Of a stretch of DNA of 64,000 bases, positions 16,075 through 25,090 are shown piece after piece; position 1 is the first letter of the stretch; every line of letters starts with the position of its first letter. The DNA is from GCA-2733415 sp965178655 (GTDB lineage Bacteria > Bacteroidota > Bacteroidia > Flavobacteriales > Flavobacteriaceae), in the NCBI GenBank assembly GCA_965178655.1, contig OZ238266.1, positions 1,984,001 to 2,048,000 on the forward strand, in the 5' to 3' direction. The translations under genes were made by a program, and so were the position numbers. The notes below the pieces were generated by a model that did no database searches, had not been told where the DNA came from, and saw only the letters and a list, made by a program, of their open reading frames with translations.

Positions 16075-17031
16075 TTAGCTCATTTTTGAATTTTCATCAA
16101 ATGTAAAACCGTTTAAAAGCGATTTAACATCCATTTTTTTCTTTCCAGGAAGTTGTATTGTAAGTAGTTCAATAAATCCGCCTGTTACAGCAACCTTTAT
16201 GCTATTTTTGTTAGATAGAATGTTCCCTACTTCAAATGAATGGTTTTCTACTTGTTTGGCAACCTCGTATATTTTAATAGCTAGTATGGAATTGTTTGTA
16301 TGTGCATTTGTCCACGCTGCAGGGTAAGGGCTTAAGCCTCTTATTTTATTATAAATAACATCAATAGGGGCTGTCCAATCAATTTTACAGGTGTGCTTGT
16401 GTATTTTATAGGCAGTTTGAATATTGCTTACTTGCGGTTGTGCGTTTGTTGACACAGTATTATTTGCTATTTTTTCAACAGTTTTTAAAACTAATTTACT
16501 TCCTTGGTCCATTAGTTTATCGTGCAGGCTACCTGCATTTTCGCTAGGGTCAATACTGGTTGATTCTTGCATGATAATAGCACCGGTGTCAATTTTATCA
16601 TCTATAAAAAAAGTGGTCACCCCTGTTTGTGTTTCGCCGTTAATTATTGCCCAATTAATAGGGGCTGCACCTCTGTATTGTGGTAATAACGATGCATGCA
16701 AATTAAATGTTCCGTGAGTAGGCATTTGCCATACTTGCTTTGGGAGCATTCTAAAAGCTACAACGATTTGTAGGGTAGCGTTAAGTGCTTTAAGTGCCGC
16801 TAAAAAATCATCATCTTTTAAGTTTGTAGGCTGTAGTATTGGTAAGTTTTCTGAAAGGGCGTATTTTTTTACAGCAGATTGGTTTAATTTTTGTCCTCTA
16901 CCAGCAGGGCGATCTGGAGCGGTAATTACGCCTACAATATTATATTTTTCTTCAACAAGTGTTTTTAGTGTAGTTACTGCAAAATCTGGAGTTCCCATGA
17001 ATACAATGTTCATGTGCTGCTTATCAATCAT
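16075..17031 (-). CDS. fmt: methionyl-tRNA formyltransferase
   Basis: Formylates initiator Met-tRNA using 10-formyl-THF. The N-terminal domain begins MNIVFMGTPDFAVTTLKTL. The formyl-transfer motif FNLHASLLPQYRGAAPINWAI carries the conserved Asn, His and SLLP loop, and FFIDDKIDTGAII is also family-typical. The C-terminal OB-like domain includes KIDWTAPIDVIYNKIRGLSPYPAAWT. The track starts six codons earlier (MIDKQH); ATG at 17013 is equally likely from family comparison. It lies just downstream of recQ on the same strand. Confidence 0.95.
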   Translation of the reverse strand: MIDKQHMNIVFMGTPDFAVTTLKTLVEEKYNIVGVITAPDRPAGRGQKLNQSAVKKYALSENLPILQPTNLKDDDFLAALKALNATLQIVVAFRMLPKQVWQMPTHGTFNLHASLLPQYRGAAPINWAIINGETQTGVTTFFIDDKIDTGAIIMQESTSIDPSENAGSLHDKLMDQGSKLVLKTVEKIANNTVSTNAQPQVSNIQTAYKIHKHTCKIDWTAPIDVIYNKIRGLSPYPAAWTNAHTNNSILAIKIYEVAKQVENHSFEVGNILSNKNSIKVAVTGGFIELLTIQLPGKKKMDVKSLLNGFTFDENSKMS

Positions 17032-17089
17032 AAATAGTATGTTGTTAAATTACTATAAAACGAAGGTACTTATTTTAGTGTAAAAACAA

Positions 17090-18997
17090 CTATTGTTTGG
17101 GGGCAATTTTAAAGGTATTGTTTGGGAGTTTAATAATTTCAGAATTATCACACATAATACGCAATAAATCAATGAGCGTTTCTTTGCTGCATTGTAGCTG
17201 TTCTTCTAGTTCTACAGAGCTAAAGTGGTTGTTCTTAAGTGTTTTTAATATTATTTTTTTTAAATTGATAACGTTTTCTTGACTTGTAAGTTTATCTGCA
17301 ACACAGAAAGAACATATGCCACACGGAACGGTGTCTTGCTCTTTAAAATAAGCTAAGAGTTGTTGTTCTTTACATAGCGTATCCGTTTTAATATAGTTAA
17401 TAACGCTTTTTAGTTGGGTTATTTTTAGCTTGTTCTGTTGTGTTAAATAGTGAGAAACACGGTTAATGGTTTTATCGTCTTCACGTGGTTCTAATAGTGT
17501 AATGGTACTGTCTGAATCAAATAAATGCAGCTCAATTATATTATTTTTTTCAATTGCCAGCAGGATTTCTTTTAGTTTGTTTTTTTCAATAGATAATTGC
17601 TTAGAAATATAGTTTAAGTCAATAGTAATTGTTGCATCAAAGGCGCCACCGTATTTGCGTATAATAAAGTTTAGTATTGTATTATGTTGTTTGTGTTTGC
17701 TTATATATTGAATTAAATTAAAATTATCTACGGTAAAATGCAATGTGGTTTTATTTCTAAATTCTTTTGAGAACTGTAGTACGCCTTGTCGATCTAAAAA
17801 TGTAATAGCGTTAATGGTTTTAGTAATGTCAAAACTATATTGGTTGCAAAATTCAAAAACTGAAAAATCATAAGCAATATGTTCTCCTTCTTGGTATGCA
17901 ATGCCTAAATAACTACATAACTTTTTGTAAATAATTTTTACTTCTTGTGTGTTAGGTAGGGTTTTTAGGGTTTGCTTTTGTATGGCATTAATATCTGTGT
18001 TATTGTAAAGTAGTACGGCAAAAGCCTTTTTGCCATTTCTACCAGCTCTACCAGCTTCTTGGTAGTAGTTTTCAATGTTTTCAGTAGGAGATAAGTGTAT
18101 TACAGTTTTTACATCGGGTTTGTCAATTCCCATCCCAAAAGCATTGGTGGCAACCATTACTTGTGCTTGGTTACTCATCCATTCTTTAAAGTGAATAGCT
18201 TTTTCTTTTGCTGTTAATCCGCCATGATAGTGTGTACTGGTAATGTCTTGTTCTTTTAGAAAATCGCTAATTTGTCTTGTTTGAGCTCTGTTTCTAACGT
18301 AAATAATTGAAGATTGTGGATTCTTTTGTAAGATACGTAATAACTTTCCTTGCTTATTTTCTGTGTAAAAAGTCATGTAGGCAAGGTTGTCCCTTTTAAA
18401 AGAACTTTTAAATATTGCGGTATTTTGTAATGCAAGATTTTCAATAATATCATTAGTTACTTTTGGCGTGGCACTTCCGGTTAACGCTATGATAGGTGTT
18501 TTTGGTAGTAGCGGTCTAATTTTTTGAATAAGTGAATAGGCTGGTCTAAAATCGTTTCCCCATTGAGAAATACAGTGTGCCTCATCTACAGCAATTAGGT
18601 TAATGTTAATTTGACCTAAACGTGCAATTACAAGTTCTGATTGTAATCGTTCTGGCGACATGTATATAAAACGATATGCGCCATACAAGCAGTTATTGAG
18701 TTCACGATCTATATCGTTATAACTTAAGCTACTATCTAGAGCAATAGCTTTTATCCCTTTTGTGTTGAGTTGGTTAACTTGGTCTTTCATTAGTGCTATT
18801 AAAGGCGATATAACCAAGCAAATCCCTTCGCTTACCATAGTAGGAATTTGATAACAGACTGATTTTCCTCCTCCGGTAGGTAGGAGTACAAAAGTATCTT
18901 GTTTGTTTAGAACTGAGTTAATAATAGCCTCTTGCAAAGGTCTAAACTCATGGTAGTCCCAGTATTCTTTTAATATGTCAAGAGGTTTTTGTGTCAT
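17090..18997 (-). CDS. recQ: ATP-dependent DNA helicase RecQ
   Basis: This 635-residue 3'-5' superfamily 2 helicase has an aromatic Q-motif region (YWDYHEFRPLQEAII), Walker A (LLPTGGGKSVCYQIP), a DEAH box (LIAVDEAHCISQWGNDFRPAY), motif V (VATNAFGMGIDKPDV) and motif VI (QEAGRAGRNGK). An RQC zinc site follows (C-KEQQLLAYFKEQDTVPCGICSFC). No clear HRDC domain is visible, which makes it shorter than the 730-residue RecQ of the same phylum. Its stop is 1 nt from the upstream ATPase gene, so they form an operon with fmt downstream. Confidence 0.93.
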   Translation of the reverse strand: MTQKPLDILKEYWDYHEFRPLQEAIINSVLNKQDTFVLLPTGGGKSVCYQIPTMVSEGICLVISPLIALMKDQVNQLNTKGIKAIALDSSLSYNDIDRELNNCLYGAYRFIYMSPERLQSELVIARLGQININLIAVDEAHCISQWGNDFRPAYSLIQKIRPLLPKTPIIALTGSATPKVTNDIIENLALQNTAIFKSSFKRDNLAYMTFYTENKQGKLLRILQKNPQSSIIYVRNRAQTRQISDFLKEQDITSTHYHGGLTAKEKAIHFKEWMSNQAQVMVATNAFGMGIDKPDVKTVIHLSPTENIENYYQEAGRAGRNGKKAFAVLLYNNTDINAIQKQTLKTLPNTQEVKIIYKKLCSYLGIAYQEGEHIAYDFSVFEFCNQYSFDITKTINAITFLDRQGVLQFSKEFRNKTTLHFTVDNFNLIQYISKHKQHNTILNFIIRKYGGAFDATITIDLNYISKQLSIEKNKLKEILLAIEKNNIIELHLFDSDSTITLLEPREDDKTINRVSHYLTQQNKLKITQLKSVINYIKTDTLCKEQQLLAYFKEQDTVPCGICSFCVADKLTSQENVINLKKIILKTLKNNHFSSVELEEQLQCSKETLIDLLRIMCDNSEIIKLPNNTFKIAPKQ

Positions 18998-19534
18998 TTA
19001 TGAATATTCAATAATATTTAAAATGTAATTGGCGCGCTGGCTCACCTCTCCAGTAGGAACTTCAAATATTTCATAACCTAAATCAATATAGGTTTGCTTT
19101 AAACTATTGTATATTTTCTGAGCTTCCTCAAATGTTTCATACCGTTCATTGTCATTTTTATAAATGTTTTTCCAAGGTGGAAATACAAAAACAAAGTCAT
19201 AAGTATGTTCTTTTGTAGCTTTTATAACAGCATCAGATGTTTCTGCTTTTACATAGTTATTGTACGCCATAATATCTGGTAGTCCTCTGTCTAAAAAGAC
19301 AAAATTATCTTGATATTCACAGCAGGTCTTAAATTGTGTAATTCTACCGTTTAATAATTTAGTATTAAATTCTTTAGGGTGAGTTAAAAATAACTGTTGA
19401 ATACCACGCTGTTGTGCTTCTAGAATAATATTTCTAGAAATTTCTTGCAGACAATTGTATCCTCTTTTATGAAGTTCGGATAATATGGTTGTTTTTCCAG
19501 TTCCTGGGCCACCAGTTAAAAGAATTCGTTTCAT
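18998..19534 (-). CDS. AAA family ATPase (AAA_28, NadR kinase-like)
   Basis: This 178-residue P-loop protein has Walker A GGPGTGKTT (residues 8-16), a Glu in CLQEISR and FVFLDRGLPDIMAYNNYV as the Walker B-like region. The overall form fits AAA_28, related to NadR kinase domains and small nucleotide or nucleoside kinases. The substrate is not known. It is 1 nt upstream of recQ and probably co-transcribed, but no functional link is established. Confidence 0.75.
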   Translation of the reverse strand: MKRILLTGGPGTGKTTILSELHKRGYNCLQEISRNIILEAQQRGIQQLFLTHPKEFNTKLLNGRITQFKTCCEYQDNFVFLDRGLPDIMAYNNYVKAETSDAVIKATKEHTYDFVFVFPPWKNIYKNDNERYETFEEAQKIYNSLKQTYIDLGYEIFEVPTGEVSQRANYILNIIEYS

Positions 19535-19639
19535 GTACCTTGGGTAGTGTTAAAAAGTATAATACATATGTAAGCATACGAAATTATAAAATTTAACTGG
19601 GATTAAATATAAAAACGACATGAATTAAATACTATGCAG

Positions 19640-19647
19640 TATATTTG
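19640..19647 (+). promoter_or_regulatory. -7 promoter box upstream of the DUF493 gene
   Basis: TATATTTG matches TAnnTTTG, 24 bp upstream of the ATG at 19672. Confidence 0.55.
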
Positions 19648-19671
19648 CAACTTATTAAGAAAAACAGACTA

Positions 19672-19968
19672 ATGAGTACAGCTGCAAATCAAGAAGAATT
19701 TTATACAAAACTAAAAAACCAATTAGAAGACACCACAGTTTTCCCGGCGTTTTATTTATATAAATTCATTGTACCAACAAAAGAGAATAACTCAAAAGTA
19801 GATCAAGTTTCAGTTCTTTTTAAAGGGCTTAATGCTGCAATTAAAACCAAGGCTTCTAAAAACGGAAAATACACAAGTATATCTATTAAGGTAATGATGC
19901 CTTCAGCAATGGCTATTATTGAAAAATATAAAGAAGTTGCTGTTATAGAGGGTATTATATCTCTATAG
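19672..19968 (+). CDS. DUF493 family protein (YbeD-like)
   Basis: This protein of about 98 residues has a ferredoxin-like ACT-type fold of the DUF493/YbeD family: EEFYTKLKNQLEDTTVFPAFYLYKFIVPTKENNSKVDQV, then KASKNGKYTSISIKVMMPSAMAIIEKYKEVAVIEGIISL. The function is unknown; E. coli YbeD is proposed to be regulatory. ATG at 19672 is preferred because the -7 box at 19640-19647 overlaps the earlier TTG start. Confidence 0.85.
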   Translation: MSTAANQEEFYTKLKNQLEDTTVFPAFYLYKFIVPTKENNSKVDQVSVLFKGLNAAIKTKASKNGKYTSISIKVMMPSAMAIIEKYKEVAVIEGIISL

Positions 19969-20185
19969 CTTTATTAGCGTATATCGTTTAAACAGCAAAT
20001 AATTTACATTTAATATTTTTGTTAAAATCAAGTCTTTAGGTGAAAAACTTTAAGACCTAGGTAAGCGTGTTTTTTAGTTTTAAATTTTTATATAAAAGAA
20101 TCTTTTTGCTCAATAAAAAATAGTATTTTGCAACAAGAATCTACAGTAACATAAAAGGACTTCCTTTTTTAACATCACATACATT

Positions 20186-20848
20186 TTGGTAACAGATATA
20201 GAGTATAATACAGAGCGAAATCAATTAATTATTCCAGAGTACGGAAGACATATTCAGAAAATGGTTGATATTGCTGTGGCAATTGAAGATGATGAAGAAC
20301 GCAATAAAGTGGCAAAATCTATTATTGCTGTTATGGGTAATATGAATCCTCATTTACGAGATGTAGCAGATTTTAAACATAAGTTGTGGGATCAGTTATT
20401 TATGATATCTGATTTTAAGTTAAATGTAGATTCACCATTCGAGAAACCAACAAAAGAGGCGCTTTTAGAACGCCCGGAGCCATTAGCATACCCTCAAAAT
20501 TTTCCAAAATATAGATTTTATGGAAATAATATAAAAAGTATGATTGATGCTGCGCTAAACTGGGAAGAAGGAGAGTTAAAGCAAACATTAATTATTGCTA
20601 TTGCGAATCACATGAAAAAGTGTTTTTTAAATTGGAATAAAGACACTGTAGATGACGCTGTAATATTTAATCATTTATATGAATTATCAAAAGGCGCAAT
20701 AGATATAACTAAAGGTGATTTGGTATTATCAGAAGCATCAGTGTTAATTAATGCTAAAGGCCGACAAAATACAAGTAAACCAAAACAAGGTGGTGGCCGA
20801 AATCCAAAAAACGGCGGAAAACACACCAATAAGCGTAAACGATACTAA
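20186..20848 (+). CDS. DUF4290 family protein
   Basis: This 220-residue Bacteroidetes-specific protein is of the DUF4290 type, recognisable from EYNTERNQLIIPEYGRHIQKMVDIAVAIEDDEERNKVAKSII, MGNMNPHLRDVADFKHKLWDQLF and YPQNFPKYRFYGNNIKSMI. The C-terminal tail is basic (KPKQGGGRNPKNGGKHTNKRKR). The start must be TTG at 20186 or a nearby non-ATG codon, as no ATG is available before the conserved core. It lies 14 bp upstream of murA on the same strand, so it probably belongs to the same transcript. Function unknown. Confidence 0.8.
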   Translation: MVTDIEYNTERNQLIIPEYGRHIQKMVDIAVAIEDDEERNKVAKSIIAVMGNMNPHLRDVADFKHKLWDQLFMISDFKLNVDSPFEKPTKEALLERPEPLAYPQNFPKYRFYGNNIKSMIDAALNWEEGELKQTLIIAIANHMKKCFLNWNKDTVDDAVIFNHLYELSKGAIDITKGDLVLSEASVLINAKGRQNTSKPKQGGGRNPKNGGKHTNKRKRY

Positions 20849-20862
20849 AAAATAAAAAATTA

Positions 20863-22173
20863 ATGGGAACATTTCAAATAGAAGGCGGACATCAATTAAA
20901 AGGTGAAATACAACCTCAAGGGGCAAAAAATGAAGCCTTACAGATTTTATGCGCAGTACTCTTAACACCAGAAAAAGTTACAATACATAACATACCTGAT
21001 ATTATTGATATTAATAAACTAATTAGTTTGTTAGGAAACCTAGGCGTTAAAATTCAAAAATTAGCACACGGTTCTTATACCTTTAAGGCAGATGATGTTA
21101 ATTTAGCATATTTAAAATCTCCAGAATTTAAAAAAGAAGGCAGCTCATTAAGAGGGTCAATTATGATTGTTGGTCCGTTATTAGCAAGATTCGGACAAGG
21201 ATATATTCCTAAGCCTGGAGGTGATAAAATTGGTAGACGACGTTTAGATACTCATTTTGAAGGGTTTATTAAATTAGGAGCATCATTTAGATATAATCGT
21301 GAAGAGTATTTTTATGGAGTAGAAGCCAAAAAACTTCAAGGAACAGACATGTTGCTAGATGAGGCCTCTGTAACAGGAACTGCTAATATATTAATGGCAG
21401 CAGTACTTGCTGAAGGTGTTACTACAATTTATAATGCTGCTTGTGAGCCATATATTCAACAATTAAGTAAGATGTTGAATAGTATGGGCGCTAAAATCAC
21501 AGGAGTTGGTTCTAACCTATTAACTATTGAAGGTGTTGAGCGTTTAGGTGGTTGTACACATAGGGTATTGCCTGATATGATTGAGATAGGAAGTTGGATA
21601 GGACTTGCAGCAATGACTAAAAGCGAACTAACCATAAAAAATGTAAGTTGGGACAACTTAGGAAATATCCCTTCAGTATTTAGAAAACTAGGAATTACGC
21701 TTGAAAAAAGAGAAGATGACATTTATATTCCTGCACATACTGAAGGTTATGAAATTCAGAGTTATATAGATGGTTCTATACTTACTGTAGCAGATGCCCC
21801 TTGGCCAGGATTTACACCAGATTTATTAAGTATTGTATTGGTTATTGCTACCCAAGCACGAGGTAGTGTGTTAATACATCAAAAAATGTTTGAAAGCCGC
21901 TTGTTCTTTGTAGATAAGTTAATAGATATGGGCGCTAAAATAATTTTATGTGATCCGCATAGAGCATCTATTATTGGACATGACTTTAAGTCGCAATTAA
22001 AAGCAACAACTATGGTATCGCCAGATATTAGAGCTGGAATATCATTATTAATTGCAGCGCTTTCAGCTAAAGGCACAAGTATTATACATAATATAGAGCA
22101 GATAGATAGAGGGTATGAACGTATTGATGAGCGCTTGCGTGCTATTGGTGCTAAAATTATCCGAACTGCATAA
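20863..22173 (+). CDS. murA: UDP-N-acetylglucosamine 1-carboxyvinyltransferase (Asp-type active site)
   Basis: First committed enzyme of peptidoglycan synthesis; it transfers enolpyruvate from PEP to UDP-GlcNAc. All family blocks are present: QGAKNEALQILCAVLL (Lys and Asn), GSLRGS-like SSLRGSIMIVGPLLARFG, GGDKIGRRRLDTH, ASVTGTANILMAAVLAEG and APWPGFTPDLLSIVLV. The loop that in E. coli holds Cys115 (GGCxIG) here reads GGDKIG, so residue 121 is Asp. Asp at this place is known from naturally fosfomycin-insensitive MurA enzymes. A perfect terminator follows at 22225-22259. Confidence 0.95.
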   Translation: MGTFQIEGGHQLKGEIQPQGAKNEALQILCAVLLTPEKVTIHNIPDIIDINKLISLLGNLGVKIQKLAHGSYTFKADDVNLAYLKSPEFKKEGSSLRGSIMIVGPLLARFGQGYIPKPGGDKIGRRRLDTHFEGFIKLGASFRYNREEYFYGVEAKKLQGTDMLLDEASVTGTANILMAAVLAEGVTTIYNAACEPYIQQLSKMLNSMGAKITGVGSNLLTIEGVERLGGCTHRVLPDMIEIGSWIGLAAMTKSELTIKNVSWDNLGNIPSVFRKLGITLEKREDDIYIPAHTEGYEIQSYIDGSILTVADAPWPGFTPDLLSIVLVIATQARGSVLIHQKMFESRLFFVDKLIDMGAKIILCDPHRASIIGHDFKSQLKATTMVSPDIRAGISLLIAALSAKGTSIIHNIEQIDRGYERIDERLRAIGAKIIRTA

Positions 22174-22224
22174 AAAAAACCTAAGTAACACCAAGTAAAC
22201 TTAATAATTTATTTGGTGTAATAT

Positions 22225-22259
22225 AAAAAATGCCTGTCTTTAAAGACAGGCATTTTTTT
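22225..22259 (+). terminator. terminator of murA (also serves nth)
   Basis: The perfect palindrome TGCCTGTCTTT/AAAGACAGGCA is flanked by six A and seven T. It lies between the convergent murA and nth genes. Confidence 0.85.
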
Positions 22260-22272
22260 GTGATTTAAATTC

Positions 22273-22929
22273 TTATTTTTTCTTTTTATAATAATCTTTT
22301 ATAACTGTTTTTCGGCCAACTGTTTTGGTAATAATATCATTATCTAAGTTCCATGCCCTAGCAGGCGAATATTCTCTACCATACCATATAATTTGTAAAT
22401 GAAGGTCGTTCCATAACTCTTTAGGGAATAGGCGCTTGGCATCTTTTTCGGTTTGTACTACATTTTTGCCATTAGTAAGATTCCATCTATATAATAAACG
22501 ATGAATATGTGTATCTACAGGAAAAGCAGGAATTCCGAATGCTTGCGATAAAACCACTGCTGCAGTTTTATGTCCAACAGCCGGAAGTGCCTCTAGTGCT
22601 TCATAGGTTTTTGGCACTTTTCCGTTGTGTTGATTGATTAGTATTTGCGATAGCCCATGAATTCCTTTTGATTTCATAGGAGATAAGCCTACAGGTTTTA
22701 TGATAGCTCTAATGTCTTCCACAGATAATTTAATCATATCATATGGGTTGTCTGCTTTAGCAAAAAGTAAAGGTGTAATTTTATTAACACGAACATCAGT
22801 ACTTTGTGCAGATAGCAGTACTGCAATAAGTAAAGTGTAGGGGTCTTTATGGTCTAGCGGAATAGGAATTTCAGGATATATATCTGCTAAGGTGTCCATT
22901 ATAAATTTTACTTTGTCTTGCTTGGTCAT
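22273..22929 (-). CDS. nth: endonuclease III homologue without an iron-sulphur cluster
   Basis: This 218-residue DNA glycosylase/AP lyase acts in base-excision repair of oxidised pyrimidines. The helix-hairpin-helix is LEALPAVGHKTAAVVL with the catalytic Lys in GHKTAA, and the catalytic Asp is in FPVDTHIHRL. The C-terminal region where E. coli Nth has four Cys for the 4Fe-4S cluster reads WYGREYSPARAWNLDNDIITKTVGRKTVIKDYYKKKK and has no Cys. As far as I recall, this is common to flavobacterial Nth. Divergent from bcp. Confidence 0.9.
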   Translation of the reverse strand: MTKQDKVKFIMDTLADIYPEIPIPLDHKDPYTLLIAVLLSAQSTDVRVNKITPLLFAKADNPYDMIKLSVEDIRAIIKPVGLSPMKSKGIHGLSQILINQHNGKVPKTYEALEALPAVGHKTAAVVLSQAFGIPAFPVDTHIHRLLYRWNLTNGKNVVQTEKDAKRLFPKELWNDLHLQIIWYGREYSPARAWNLDNDIITKTVGRKTVIKDYYKKKK

Positions 22930-22971
22930 AATTGCTATCTTTACAGTTGTAAAAATATAAAATTTAACGAT

Positions 22972-23427
22972 ATGAATACATTAAAAATAGGGGATAAGGC
23001 TCCAAACTTTACCGCAATTGATCAGCACGGAAAAACCATTGCATTATCGGATTACAGTAATAAGAAAATAGTATTGTTTTTTTATCCAAAGGCAAGTACG
23101 CCAGGGTGCACCATGCAAGCTTGTAATTTAAGAGATAACTATGAGCAATTTTTAGCTAAAGGCTATGCTGTTATAGGTGTTAGCGCAGATTCTGTAAAGC
23201 GTCAGTTAAATTTTTCAACCAAGAAGAGTTTGCCATTTTCATTATTGGCAGATGAAAATAAGTCGGTTATTAATGCTTTTGGTGTTTGGGGAGAGAAAAA
23301 ATTTATGGGTCGTACTTATGATGGTATTCATCGCATAACTTTTATTATTGATGAAAAAGGAATTATTGAAGATGTAATAACAAAGGTTAAAACCAAAGAA
23401 CATACAGCACAGATATTGGTAGATTAA
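22972..23427 (+). CDS. bcp: thioredoxin-dependent thiol peroxidase (BCP/PrxQ-type)
   Basis: This peroxiredoxin has about 151 residues from the ATG at 22972 (MNTLKIGDKAPNFTAIDQHG). The peroxidatic Cys46 and resolving Cys51 sit in ASTPGCTMQACNLRDNY, the one-helix spacing of PrxQ enzymes. It reduces peroxides with thioredoxin. An extended reading frame runs upstream to 22918 but overlaps nth, and a TATCTTTA box at 22936-22943 argues against using it. Confidence 0.92.
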   Translation: MNTLKIGDKAPNFTAIDQHGKTIALSDYSNKKIVLFFYPKASTPGCTMQACNLRDNYEQFLAKGYAVIGVSADSVKRQLNFSTKKSLPFSLLADENKSVINAFGVWGEKKFMGRTYDGIHRITFIIDEKGIIEDVITKVKTKEHTAQILVD

Positions 23428-24324
23428 TTATTTTCTAGGATGAAACTGTTCTATAACTTTAGAGAGGTGACTTCTGTCTAGGTGCATATAAATTTCGGTA
23501 GTTGTTATACTCTCGTGCCCAAGCATGAGTTGTATGGCTCTTAAATCGGCACCATTTTCTAGTAAGTGGGTTGCAAATGAATGGCGAAATGTATGCGGAC
23601 TAATTATTTTTTGTAAGTTTATTTTTTTAGAAATAGTCTTTACAATGGTAAAAATCATTGCTCTGGTAAGTTGTTTTCCGCGTCGGTTTAAAAACAAAAT
23701 ATCGGAATGTTCTGGAGCAATGGTTTGGTGTACTCTAATCTCTTTTATGTATGTTAAAATGTACTTTTTGGTAAGCGGACTTATAGGAATAAAACGTTCT
23801 TTGTTTCCTTTTCCGGTAACTTTTATAAATCCTTCATCAAAAAATAAATCGGATAGTTTTAAATCTACCAATTCAGAAACACGTAACCCGCATCCGTATA
23901 ATGTTTCTATGATAGCTCTGTTTCGTTCTCCTTGTGGACTACTAAGATCAATACCCTGAATAATCTTGTCAATATCTTTAACAGATAGTGTGTCGGGAAG
24001 TTTTCGTCCTATTTTTGGGGTTTCTATTAATGTTAAAGGGTTATCGGTTCTGTATTCTTCAAATATTAAGTATGTAAAAAAGCTTCTCAGTCCGGAAATT
24101 AACCGTGCTTGAGAGCGTTCATTAATCACCTTTGCCATTTGATATATAAATTCTTTTACCGTATTACTGTCTATCGTAATAGGGTTAAGTTTACTATTGT
24201 GTTGTTCTAAGTGCTGTATTAATTTAATAATATCTGAAGCGTATGCAGCTATAGAATTTTCAGAGAGCCCACGTTCTAGAGATAGGTAGTGTTTGTAATG
24301 CGTTAATGCAGTATTCCATTTCAT
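23428..24324 (-). CDS. xerD: tyrosine recombinase XerD (chromosome dimer resolution)
   Basis: XerCD-type recombinase of about 298 residues that resolves chromosome dimers at dif. All catalytic residues are present: Arg in GCGLRVSELVDL, Lys in GKGNKERFIP, H-x-x-R in HTFRHSFATHLL, His in MLGHESITTTEIY and the Tyr of IYMH. ATG at 24324 (MKWNTALTHYKHYL) or 24333 fits family starts. The longer reading frame to 24351 would run into the terminator at 24342-24368. It is the housekeeping recombinase, unlike the two element integrases in this window. Confidence 0.92.
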   Translation of the reverse strand: MKWNTALTHYKHYLSLERGLSENSIAAYASDIIKLIQHLEQHNSKLNPITIDSNTVKEFIYQMAKVINERSQARLISGLRSFFTYLIFEEYRTDNPLTLIETPKIGRKLPDTLSVKDIDKIIQGIDLSSPQGERNRAIIETLYGCGLRVSELVDLKLSDLFFDEGFIKVTGKGNKERFIPISPLTKKYILTYIKEIRVHQTIAPEHSDILFLNRRGKQLTRAMIFTIVKTISKKINLQKIISPHTFRHSFATHLLENGADLRAIQLMLGHESITTTEIYMHLDRSHLSKVIEQFHPRK

Positions 24325-24341
24325 AGTAGCCATAAAAATAC

Positions 24342-24372
24342 AAAACCTCAAGCAGTACTTGAGGTTTTTTTA
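24342..24372 (-). terminator. terminator between the HhH gene and xerD
   Basis: The 11-bp stem AAAACCTCAAG/CTTGAGGTTTT has a 5-nt loop and is followed by a T-run on the plus strand and an A/T-rich tract on the minus strand. Confidence 0.65.
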
Positions 24373-24391
24373 TAGATATAATTTTATAGAT

Positions 24392-24826
24392 TTATTTTAG
24401 GTTGTTGGCTTGTTCAAGCCAATTGTCACGTACTATTTTTCCTTTTGGAAAAGCTATTAACTTGGTAAGGTCTAAAATGTCTTGCTCAGAAAAAGCAGCT
24501 ATTTGTGCAAAGGTGTAGATACCTACGCCGTTTAATTTTTTTTCCAAAACAGGTCCTACGCCTTTTATTTTTTTAAGATCATTTTTGTCTTTAATACTAG
24601 ATTTTCCGAAACTGTCAAAATTTAATCCTTCTGTTATTATGGGCTCTCCAGCACGTTCCACAGTTTTTATGGCACTGATTTTTGTGTTATCAATGGTGTT
24701 GCTAGTTTGGCTGTTGTCGTTGGGTTTTTTACGACTTAAATAGCGATATATAAATAAGCAGATAAGTAATAATATAACTGCCAATAAAGCGTATTTTTCA
24801 GTGGTTAAATTTTCTAAATCAAACAT
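24392..24826 (-). CDS. membrane-anchored helix-hairpin-helix protein
   Basis: This 144-residue protein has one N-terminal transmembrane helix (YALLAVILLLICLFIYRYL, about residues 12-30), a polar linker and a C-terminal helix-hairpin-helix domain: NDLKKIKGVGPVLEKKLNGVGIYTFAQIAAFSEQDI, then FPKGKIVRDNWLEQA. The domain resembles those that follow ribosomal protein L21-like or DUF4332 proteins and usually binds nucleic acid. The function of the membrane-tethered form is unknown. Confidence 0.75.
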   Translation of the reverse strand: MFDLENLTTEKYALLAVILLLICLFIYRYLSRKKPNDNSQTSNTIDNTKISAIKTVERAGEPIITEGLNFDSFGKSSIKDKNDLKKIKGVGPVLEKKLNGVGIYTFAQIAAFSEQDILDLTKLIAFPKGKIVRDNWLEQANNLK

Positions 24827-24964
24827 AAGGTTTTATAAGTTAGAGTTAATAGTAAAGTATCAAAACTAAAAACAAAAACTATAAGTCGCTATAATTCAAT
24901 CGATTAATCGACAAGTGGTCTAAAATAACAGATAAAAGGAGAAAAACAGGGGTGTTTGGCGCCT

Positions 24965-25090
24965 GTGTGTGGTTTGTTGCGTTTTTGCGCTCTAGGTTAG
25001 TAGATTACGCTTTATTAAGGAGTGTTTACGTAATTGGTTAAATGTTGTTTAGCAATTAATTATAGGCGTTGTTGGGTGTAATTTTTTACT
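24965..25090. repeat. structured direct repeat, copy 1 (cassette boundary, attC-like)
   Basis: It begins GTGTGTGGTTTGTTGC, contains CTAGGTTAGTAGATTACGC with a later inverted CGTAAT, and ends GGCGTTGTTGGGTGTAATT, where GTTGGGT fits the attC core GTTRRRY. A second copy lies at 25710-25810. Together they bracket the ParDE pair. Confidence 0.6.
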
